From Bifidobacterium mellis (lineage in GTDB: Bacteria; Actinomycetota; Actinomycetes; Actinomycetales; Bifidobacteriaceae): a stretch of 64,000 nt of DNA. The position numbers were made by a program, and so were the translations under genes. Where the stretch lies: the NCBI RefSeq assembly GCF_000967265.1, contig NZ_KQ033885.1, positions 973,538-1,037,537 on the forward strand, read 5' to 3'. Positions 54,580-60,986 of this stretch are shown here, piece by piece; position 1 is the first letter of the stretch; every line of letters starts with the position of its first letter. Below the pieces are notes generated by a model that was given only the letters and a program-made list of their open reading frames with translations, did not search any database and had not been told where the DNA came from.

Positions 54580-55572
54580 TCAGTCCACCTGATGCTCGCT
54601 GGTGCCGCCCTCCAGAATGGTCTTCACGTCGTTCAGCGAGATGTTGACCATGGCGGTCACGGCGGCATCGGTGTAGAAGCCGATGTGGGGCGAGACCTCC
54701 ACATTGGGCATGGCCTTGAGGGTCTCCAGGGCCTGGTTGTCGACTTTGGTCCCGCTCAAATCATTTTCGAAGATGCCGGCCTCCCCCTCGATGGTGTCGA
54801 TGGCGGCACCGGCAATGGACTTGGTCTGCAGGGCCTTGATCAGGGCCGGGGTGTCCACAATGGGGCCACGGGCGGCGTTGATCAGGAAGGCCGAGGGCTT
54901 CATGGCTTCCAGCGCCTGCGCGTTGATCAGATGGTGTGTTGTCTCGTCCAGCGGCGTATGAACGGTGACGATGTCGGCCCGCTGCAAAAGGGTGGGCAGG
55001 TCCACGTAATCCAGGGTGTCCGCCAGCTCGGGGCGGTGAACTGGATCGTTGGCGATGACGGTGGAGCCCAGGGCCCGGAAGATCCTGGCCACTGCCGATC
55101 CGATCTTGCCGGCTCCGATGATCCCCACGGTCAGATTGTGGATCTCGTGGGCCTGAAGCCCAGCCCAGGTATAGTCGTCCTTGGCCTCGCGAGCGCTGGC
55201 CTCCCCCAGATGCCGGACCAGACGCATGACCTGGGCCAGGACCAGTTCGGAGACCGACCGGGGCGAGTAGGCAGGCACGTTGGTGACGACAAGCCCGTTC
55301 TCCCGAGCGGCCTGCAGGTTGACGATGTCATAGCCGGTGATCCGCAGGGTCAGCTGCTTGAGGCCATACTCCTTGAGCCGCTGGTAGAGCTCGGGCTCGG
55401 GCAGGGCCGCGTGCTGCTGGATGACGATGCCGTCGTATCCCTTGATCATGTCCACGGTTTTCATCCCCAGATCGTGGTTGGTGGTGTCCACCTGAATGTC
55501 ATTGGCTTGCGCCCAGGCCTGAATGGCCTCCTGCTCGTCGGGGCGTACTGAATACATGAGAATGCTGGTCAT
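54580..55572 (-). CDS. D-2-hydroxyacid dehydrogenase (D-lactate/D-hydroxyisocaproate dehydrogenase-like)
   Basis: Reduces 2-oxoacids to D-2-hydroxyacids with NADH. 330 aa. The Rossmann motif is VGIIGAGKIGSAVARI. Catalytic Arg is in NAARGPIVDTP, Glu in DTIEGEAGIF, and His in SPHIGFYTDAAV. The overall pattern resembles Lactobacillus D-LDH and D-HicDH; bifidobacteria normally make L-lactate. It is 80 bases downstream of the aromatic-type aminotransferase with AAGGA before the ATG, so it probably reduces the oxoacids released there (phenylpyruvate, indolepyruvate). Substrate preference cannot be proven from sequence, and transfer from lactobacilli is plausible. Confidence 0.9.
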   Translation of the reverse strand: MTSILMYSVRPDEQEAIQAWAQANDIQVDTTNHDLGMKTVDMIKGYDGIVIQQHAALPEPELYQRLKEYGLKQLTLRITGYDIVNLQAARENGLVVTNVPAYSPRSVSELVLAQVMRLVRHLGEASAREAKDDYTWAGLQAHEIHNLTVGIIGAGKIGSAVARIFRALGSTVIANDPVHRPELADTLDYVDLPTLLQRADIVTVHTPLDETTHHLINAQALEAMKPSAFLINAARGPIVDTPALIKALQTKSIAGAAIDTIEGEAGIFENDLSGTKVDNQALETLKAMPNVEVSPHIGFYTDAAVTAMVNISLNDVKTILEGGTSEHQVD

Positions 55573-55652
55573 TTTCTAGTCCTTGGTAACTGTCCTCGTT
55601 GATTGTTGCTAGATGATGGTTGTGATGATCGCCGAGTGAATCGCCGGAAGGA

Positions 55653-56825
55653 TCAGCCACGATTTTGAGCGCGCATATAGTCGCCGATCCGCTCCACGGC
55701 GGTATGCAGATCCTCCATGGAGGCAGCATAGGAGATGCGGACGTAGCCTTCTCCCCCAGGCCCGAAGCTTGCTCCGGGGATTACCGCCACCTTGGCCTTT
55801 CGAGCCAGGTCGTAGACGAAGCTCCAGCTGTCGCGCATGCCCTCGGGCAGCCGGGCGAAGATATAGAAGGCGCCCCTGGGATCGATGACGTCCAGACCGA
55901 CCTCGGGCAGGGCCTTGACCAGATAGTCCCGCCGCTTGCGGTAGGCCTCGCGCATCGGATCCGTGTCATTCATGCCCTTGGTCAGAGCCTCCTGGGCCGC
56001 ATACTGGGCATTGGTGGTCACCGAAGTGATGGTGAACTCGTTGACCTTGCTGATCTGATCAATGACATCGGCCGGGCCAGCGGCGATGCCGACCCGCCAT
56101 CCAGTCATGGCATGGGACTTGGAAACCCCGCCAAGAACGACCGTTTGTTCGGGCAGGATGGTGCCCATGGACACATGGGTGCCCTGATAGGTCAGCTCGG
56201 CGTATATCTCATCGCTGAGCACGAAGAAGCCGTGCTTGCGCGCCACCTGGGCCAGAGCCTCCAGATCCTCACGGGCGTAGGTCACTCCGGTGGGATTGGT
56301 CGGATAGTTGAGCACCAGGGCCTTGACCGGACCATCGCTGTTTTCGATGGCGGCCTCCAGCTTGTCCGGCCTGAGAATGAAGCCGTCATCGGATGTGTCG
56401 ACGAAGACGGTCTTGGCTCCGCTCAGCTGGGCGATGGGGATGTAGAGGGGGAAGATGGGCGTGGGCAGAATGACCGTATCGCCCGGGTTGATCATGGCGG
56501 TCAGGCCCGAGAAGATGCCCCCAGTGGCCCCTGCCGTGATCACAATCTGGTTGTCAGGGTCGTAGTCCAGTCCGTACTTAGAGTGGAGATAATCGGCAGC
56601 CGCCTTACGAAGACTGGGCATGCCGCGACTCTCGGTGTAATGACTGTGGTTGTCCTGGATGGCCTGGATGCCCGCCTGCTTGACGTGCTCGGGGGTGAAG
56701 AAATCCGGCTCCCCCAGGGTCAGCTTCACGATGCCGTCTATTCCGGCGATCTCCTTGTTGAACTCGAGAATGTCGCTCGGCGCCAGGGCTTTGACCCTGG
56801 CATTCATATGATCCGCCAATGTCAT
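55653..56825 (-). CDS. Class I PLP-dependent aminotransferase, aromatic/AraT-like
   Basis: 390 aa, fold type I. The PLP lysine is in GGVSKSHAMTGWRVG; NYPTNPTGVTY and SYAASMEDL are conserved. The N-terminal region (LAPSDILEFNKEIAGIDGIVKLTLGEPDF) strongly resembles lactic-acid-bacterial AraT/PatA aminotransferases. ATG 56825 follows GGAAAGGA; the upstream in-frame ATG 56843 has no ribosome binding site. It is first in a two-gene operon with the D-2-hydroxyacid dehydrogenase. The aromatic-rich leader ORF 150 bases upstream argues for aromatic substrates. Confidence 0.88.
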   Translation of the reverse strand: MTLADHMNARVKALAPSDILEFNKEIAGIDGIVKLTLGEPDFFTPEHVKQAGIQAIQDNHSHYTESRGMPSLRKAAADYLHSKYGLDYDPDNQIVITAGATGGIFSGLTAMINPGDTVILPTPIFPLYIPIAQLSGAKTVFVDTSDDGFILRPDKLEAAIENSDGPVKALVLNYPTNPTGVTYAREDLEALAQVARKHGFFVLSDEIYAELTYQGTHVSMGTILPEQTVVLGGVSKSHAMTGWRVGIAAGPADVIDQISKVNEFTITSVTTNAQYAAQEALTKGMNDTDPMREAYRKRRDYLVKALPEVGLDVIDPRGAFYIFARLPEGMRDSWSFVYDLARKAKVAVIPGASFGPGGEGYVRISYAASMEDLHTAVERIGDYMRAQNRG

Positions 56826-56835
56826 TGGCTTGTCC

Positions 56836-56950
56836 TTTCCCATGCGGTTACTACAACCATTGTTGCTGGTGCCGCCCTACCGACTATGCGGTGACGATGC
56901 ACGGGAAATGCTGTCGACGACTGCAGGGCCGGTGGGTTCCGATCCATGCA
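56836..56950 (-). promoter_or_regulatory. Candidate leader RNA switch with mutually exclusive stems over the aminotransferase ribosome binding site
   Basis: In the minus-strand transcript TTTCCCGTGC (56908-56899) can pair over 10 bp (one G-U) with GCATGGGAAA (56845-56836), which includes most of the GGAAAGGA ribosome binding site. The overlapping CCGTGCA (56904-56898) can instead pair with TGCATGG (56950-56944). The two pairings cannot coexist, so one frees and the other hides the ribosome binding site. Structures were found by eye only. Confidence 0.5.
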
Positions 56951-56974
56951 ACCGTTCCTACAAGGCACGCGGCG

Positions 56975-57022
56975 TCACAGATCGAATCCGTGCCACCAAT
57001 AGGTAAATCGTGTGCCCTGCAT
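56975..57022 (-). CDS. Aromatic-rich leader peptide (15 aa)
   Basis: Encodes MQGTRFTYWWHGFDL, then TGA. Five of 15 residues are Phe, Tyr or Trp, including tandem Trp codons. AGGAGG (57035-57030) lies seven bases before the ATG, among the best ribosome binding sites in the window. A promoter-like pair precedes it at 57086-57114. The Trp-His-Gly codons (GGCACG) can pair with CGTGCC just after the stop, the position expected if stalled ribosomes control downstream RNA folding. It is too short for homology; the call rests on composition, initiation signals and context before the aminotransferase. Confidence 0.7.
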   Translation of the reverse strand: MQGTRFTYWWHGFDL

Positions 57023-57085
57023 GCTGAAACCTCCTGCGGAATCTACAATCAGCATTGCTGATAAGCATACTGCGGAATTTCAACA

Positions 57086-57114
57086 ATCATATGAGCGTGA
57101 CCATTATTTGACCA
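57086..57114 (-). promoter_or_regulatory. Candidate promoter of the leader-aminotransferase-dehydrogenase operon
   Basis: On the minus strand TGGTCA (57114-57109) and TATGAT (57091-57086) are exactly 17 bases apart. TGGTCA recurs 11 bases later, forming the direct repeat TGGTCA-AATAA-TGGTCA, a possible activator or repressor site. Confidence 0.6.
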
Positions 57115-57175
57115 GTCTCTTCCATTTTGCGGACGCGATTGGCATGCAAAACACGTGTTTATAGCAGGTGACACA

Positions 57176-57280
57176 ATGCCAGACCAGATTGATCTTGAAA
57201 TTTCCCAGATAGATCTTCAGGTTCCCTGGGAGTCTTCCTCGGATTACCCATTCACCAGACTGGCAAATCGCAGTTCGTGA
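57176..57280 (+). CDS. Possible small ORF (34 aa)
   Basis: MPDQIDLEISQIDLQVPW opens an acidic 34-residue frame, with AGGTGA four bases before the ATG. It contains a small internal repeat (QIDLEI/QIDLQV). No family recognised and no supporting context; it may be chance. Confidence 0.25.
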   Translation: MPDQIDLEISQIDLQVPWESSSDYPFTRLANRSS

Positions 57281-57598
57281 TCTTTATCAGCACATTGAGA
57301 TAGCCCCGTCCCCCTCCGCGCACAAGCTCTCATCACATTCCACCCCATTCCCTTCCAGCACGAAGCCTTGGTCGGTTGTATGTTGGGCTCAATTTCTTCG
57401 CAATGGTCGTCAAGCAATGGTCGGCAAGAACGAATTCGGGTAAAGAGCCATGTCAAAGTGTTGTCGTACCGCCGAACTCGGCCACGAGACTGGCTTGTTT
57501 GACTGTCAGGCCTCCGCGTTGAGATCTCTGTCATATACTTTGCCTCAAAGACAGCCAAGAGAAGGAATCCTTGGATGTCGGTCAAAAGGGGTGAGGGA
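57281..57598. other. Non-coding stretch before the SDR gene
   Basis: Apart from the SDR ribosome binding site I see nothing convincing here. A long minus-strand frame (57840-57244) is a shadow of the SDR gene extended into this gap. Confidence 0.4.
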
Positions 57599-58423
57599 AT
57601 GACGAAACGAGTAGCGCTGGTCACTGGGGCCACCAGCGGCATCGGGTACGAAGCCTCTCGAATGCTCGCCGATCTTGGATACCGGGTATATGCGGCAGGA
57701 CGACGAGTCGAGCGACTGAAGCCGCTGGCCGACACGGGGGTGACGGCCCTGCAGATGGACCTGACCGACTCTGCCTCCATCGAGAAGGCAGTCGGTCGAA
57801 TTCTGCAGAAGGAGAAGCGGGTCGATCTGCTGGTCAACAACGCCGGCTACGGGTCCTATGGGCCGGTCGAGCAGGTCTCCATCGACGAGGTCCGTCGACA
57901 ATTCGAGGTCAACCTCTTCGGACTTGCCCGATTGACCCAGCTGGTACTGCCCGCCATGCGCCGGACCAGACGCGGCCGAATCGTCAACACCTCATCCATG
58001 GCAGGCCGGATGGTCACCTATATGGGTGCCTGGTACCATGCCACCAAGTACGCCCTTGAAGCCTCCAGTGACGCCCTGCGCATGGAAATGCGTCCCTTCG
58101 GCATCGACGTGGTCCTGATCGAGCCCGGAGCCATCGCCACCAACTGGGGCACAATCGCCGCCGACCATCTCCAGAAGGTCACCCGCAAAAGCGCCTATCA
58201 AAAGGCAGGCTTCCGTGCTGCTGCCGGACTGCGCAGGCTCTACTCCAGCAGGCATTTGACCCAACCAACAACCATTGCCAAGGCCATCGTTCGTGCCTCG
58301 ACGGTACGCTATCCCCGCCCACGTTACCTTCTGGGCTTCGGCGCCAAACCTCTGGTTGCCCTTCATGCCCTGCTACCCACCCGTGCCTGGGATTACCTGA
58401 TGGTCCATGCCAAGGACCTGTAA
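57599..58423 (+). CDS. Short-chain dehydrogenase/reductase family oxidoreductase
   Basis: Classical SDR, 274 aa. The cofactor motif is VTGATSGIGYEASRML, then NNAGYG and the catalytic YHATK (Y-x3-K) preceded by the Ser of NTSSMAG. The Arg pair after YAAGRRVERL suggests NADP preference. ATG 57599 follows GAGGGA; an in-frame ATG at 57575 is less well placed. Substrate unknown. It borders the AT-rich island. Confidence 0.9.
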   Translation: MTKRVALVTGATSGIGYEASRMLADLGYRVYAAGRRVERLKPLADTGVTALQMDLTDSASIEKAVGRILQKEKRVDLLVNNAGYGSYGPVEQVSIDEVRRQFEVNLFGLARLTQLVLPAMRRTRRGRIVNTSSMAGRMVTYMGAWYHATKYALEASSDALRMEMRPFGIDVVLIEPGAIATNWGTIAADHLQKVTRKSAYQKAGFRAAAGLRRLYSSRHLTQPTTIAKAIVRASTVRYPRPRYLLGFGAKPLVALHALLPTRAWDYLMVHAKDL

Positions 58424-58970
58424 ATGAAGGCATAGGCTATTTCCAAGCCGAAACAAAAAGGGGGTTTATACTCTTCTTGCGTAGAGAAGAATCTTTTATT
58501 TCTTATAAATCAATATAGATGATATATAAATATTTAAATAAAATTAGAATTTTCTCTATGAGACACTCTAGTTTTAATGCCAACGAAACTGTATCCATAC
58601 AAGTAGCTTGACAGTCATAACCGTAATCTCAATTGTTACGACTCAAAAGTTCTATATAGTAACCATACGGCATGTAGACCAAAAGTTGATGCCTATCAAA
58701 CGATTAAGAGTGCCAATATAACATTTCGCAAAATAAGAAGTAACTCCAGTAATTTTCATTGAAAGATAAAAAGAGAGCAACGGACACAATTGCTGTCTGA
58801 ACGCGAACAAGGCAAGCCCGCTGCTGACGACCTGCTCCTCAATAGTGCGGTCTATCAGCTTGATTATCCATTGACCGGCTGAGTTCCGGCTTACTCTTCC
58901 GCTCCAAAACAGTATTGGCGCCCCCATCAGGAACAGCCAAGCGACCATCCCGACAGAAAGAAACAAGGAA
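58424..58970. other. AT-rich intergenic stretch, left border of an accessory island
   Basis: From about 58,440 to 58,760 the base composition falls far below the rest of the window (runs such as TATATAAATATTTAAATAAAATTAG). I see no gene, tRNA or clear repeat apart from the doubtful small ORF on the minus strand. It is a good candidate for foreign DNA or decayed mobile-element material. Confidence 0.7.
58652..58966 (-). CDS. Doubtful small membrane-protein ORF or fragment
   Basis: 104 aa opening with a hydrophobic segment (FLSVGMVAWLFLMGAPILFW), then WSGRVSRNSAGQWIIKLIDR. The first ~80 residues read like protein, while the last part enters AT-rich DNA and loses character. It could be the start of a gene truncated by rearrangement. 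No family recognised. Confidence 0.25.
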   Translation of the reverse strand: MFLSVGMVAWLFLMGAPILFWSGRVSRNSAGQWIIKLIDRTIEEQVVSSGLALFAFRQQLCPLLSFYLSMKITGVTSYFAKCYIGTLNRLIGINFWSTCRMVTI

Positions 58971-59009
58971 ATGAGTGGTTCATCCCTGCAGCAAGCAAGT
59001 CACAATCAC

Positions 59010-59735
59010 TCCACCCGGGCATCTATTGCTACCTGGCGGATGGCCTATGAAAGTATGGTCAAGTCCAGTTCCAGTCTTGAAAAAGGTGGATGGGCGCGCG
59101 ATGCTGTAGAGGTGCTGATTCAAGAGATTGAGCCCAACCCGGAAGGCATGATGGAGGTGGATGCCGCCTTCATGGACGGGAACAGCATGGCCTTGGTCGC
59201 AGTGGCCGGCATCCAGCATGTACTCCACCCACCCCATATCCGTGGCCAGATAGCTGAGCTGACGCCATACAAGTAGTTTCTTGGTGGCACGGGGGCAACT
59301 CGCTATGATCAGGTCAGCAGATTCAAAATGCGCAATATGCTGACGGACAGGCCAGAAGACGCTGGAAGCTGGAAGCTGCCAAGGCTGCAACACCGGAGTC
59401 TGCCGGCCCCTACCGAGGGCACGATACGGTCGGGACCATCACCTTGGATATGCCAGGGGTTGGTGGCTGCCGACACATCGACATCGCGGCTACTTATGAA
59501 GCAGCCGGGCAGAGTAGCCGATTCTCCCCTGCCCAGCTCGGGCATCTATGTAGACAGCGCCATCAGAGGGGCGGCCGCCACCAACATGGAATTCGCCTTT
59601 TGCACAGCCAGACAAAGCGAGCAGATACAAATACTCAGGGCCCATCCGGATAGCAAGGGCGGAGCACGAATCGAGCCGGTGAAGAAGGAATGGCTGCAGG
59701 AATATAAGCGCTCACTAAAGGCGCCCATCAAATGA
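59010..59735 (+). pseudogene. Degraded N4-(beta-N-acetylglucosaminyl)-L-asparaginase (Ntn-hydrolase)
   Basis: Family segments are recognisable in order: IATWRMAYESM, GGWARDAVEVLIQEIE, MEVDAAFMDG (a stretch of ~14 residues before it is missing), VAGIQHV, a TAG stop at 59274-59276, GATRYD and RNMLTDRPEDA. A one-base loss near 59370 shifts the frame to RRRWKLEAAKAATPESAG and the catalytic-threonine region GHDTVGTITLDMPG. A second shift near 59455 restores the first frame with LVAADTSTS and KQPGRVADSPLPSSGIYVD. The last ~35 residues (59632-59735) are unusual. One stop plus two frameshifts indicate a dead gene. Confidence 0.8.
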
Positions 59736-59899
59736 CCGTTTTCAATATATTGGGCGCAGGGACGGCTATGTTGCCTGATGAAAGCCATAAGTTTGAATAA
59801 ACTAATTTTTTAATTTATGCATGCTAAACATGTGATTTTAAAATCAATAGCCTCAGGCAGGCCCGTCCAATCGTCACCGCCGACTGTTGGAGGGGGGGC
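59736..59899. other. AT-rich gap between pseudogene remnants
   Basis: 164 bp including TTTTTTAATTTATGCATGC-like sequence; no feature recognised. Confidence 0.4.
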
Positions 59900-60015
59900 A
59901 TGCCGATCGGCTATGCGAGTGTGAGCGCACTTGAGCAGAATGAGGATCTGCAGACCGACACTCTCAAGAAGGCGAGGCGTGAGAGGATCTACGTCGATTA
60001 TTCCTCAGGGGCCAA
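59900..60015 (+). pseudogene. N-terminal remnant of a serine resolvase/invertase
   Basis: MPIGYASVSALEQNEDLQTD followed by LKKARRERIYVDYSSGAKG matches the first ~40 residues of resolvases (usual GYARVSTxxQNxxLQxDALKxAG). The conserved active-site Arg of YARVS is Ser here, and similarity stops at ~60015. The frame then runs on without meaning to 60148. It is a remnant of a mobile element. Confidence 0.8.
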
Positions 60016-60049
60016 AGGCCAGCCGTCCGCAGCCCGACCGAGCAGACGG

Positions 60050-60668
60050 ATACCGCCATGCCTGATGAGATGTTGGTCTTCAACATGTTCTCCGGGCTGG
60101 TATCGACATTCCAGAGTCCGACCATTTTGCTGCTTTCCGCTTCCTTAGTGAATTTCATGAGCTTGTCGTGCTCATCATCGTCTTACCGGCGTCTCTCGGC
60201 AGGCCGATTCTCGGGGTGGTTGCAGACGAAGGACAGCACCCTGACATCGGGGTTGGCTTTGGCCATCTCATACTCCTCATGCGTGTAGCTCCTGTCCTCG
60301 CCGGGAGTGAGGGTGCCGTACCTGCCGCCCAGAAGCAGCACGTAGATGTCGGTGTCATTGAGCCTTTCACGGATGTAGTCGAACTGGCTACTGTTGGAGG
60401 CCATGAAGTTCTTCATGGAATATAGCTTCCCCGACACAGTTGCGCGAATATCCTTCATATCCTCGAAGGTCGAGCTGACGAACACCGCGTAATGTTTCCG
60501 TTCCGCCTGTTTCACTTGTGTTTTGCTCTGCTGGTGTACTTGCGGATCGTGCCCGTTGTCTAGCGTGCCTGCTTGCGATGTGGCACGGAAGACTTGGAAG
60601 ATTTGGGTGTCCAAGGATCTAGGGGGCAAGGGGAAGTCCGCCTCGGCTTTTCCGCCACGTTGACCCAT
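60050..60668 (-). pseudogene. DUF4062 domain protein gene with an in-frame stop
   Basis: The DUF4062 core is clear: KHYAVFVSSTFEDMKDIRA, QFDYIRERLNDTDIYVLLLGGRYG, SYTHEEYEMAKANPDVRVLSFV. A TAA at 60185-60183 interrupts it. The same frame then continues with DDDEHDKLMKFTKEAESSKMVGLW and PENMLKTNISS, which fits the end of the domain. The 3' part runs into the resolvase remnant. DUF4062 usually precedes larger NTPase or repeat domains in signalling or defence-like proteins; none are left here. The start is uncertain (ATG 60668, or GTG 60515 nearer the domain). Confidence 0.75.
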
Positions 60669-60767
60669 GATGGCGAAACGGAGGAGGTACCGAGAAGTGG
60701 GGAAGCAGTCGGCTCCTCCGCGCATCATCCCGCTCACGTCAGTTAGAACACATACGGGAAGAATCAT

Positions 60768-60951
60768 TACCGATCCGTTACAGGACCGGAGGACCGACGA
60801 TGCAGCCGGCGGCGGGAAGGCAGCCCGTCCGCCGCTGCACCCGGATCATCCCTGACAAGGGACCACTGCCCAGCCGGGCCGAGAAATAGAGGCAACCTAA
60901 GAAGCAGGCGGCCGACAAAGAAGCCCGGCAGGGAAGCATTGCAAGGAAGGG
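60768..60951. other. Non-coding gap upstream of the DUF4062 remnant
   Basis: About 180 bp with GC-rich inverted repeats (GCCGGCGGCGGG near 60800) and no convincing gene on either strand. Confidence 0.4.
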
Positions 60952-60976
60952 GCCGCACCCCTTGCAGGGGTGCGGC
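60952..60976 (-). terminator. Hairpin after the surface-protein gene
   Basis: Perfect 10-bp stem GCCGCACCCC/GGGGTGCGGC with a five-base loop, 11 bases after the stop codon of the LPXTG gene. It lacks a clear U-run (CCCTTCC follows). Confidence 0.7.
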
Positions 60977-60986
60977 TCGGATACCG

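Noticed and set aside
56836-56870. T-box-like AGGGCGGCACC before the aminotransferase
   Set aside because: It differs from the conserved T-box antiterminator sequence at several invariant positions, and no specifier-loop structure is evident; the leader peptide explains the region better.
57244-57840. 198-aa minus-strand frame
   Set aside because: Largely antisense to the SDR gene; Arg/Ser/Pro-rich without family resemblance.
58980-59393. 137-aa minus-strand frame
   Set aside because: It is the complement of the asparaginase pseudogene, whose family segments are recognisable on the plus strand.
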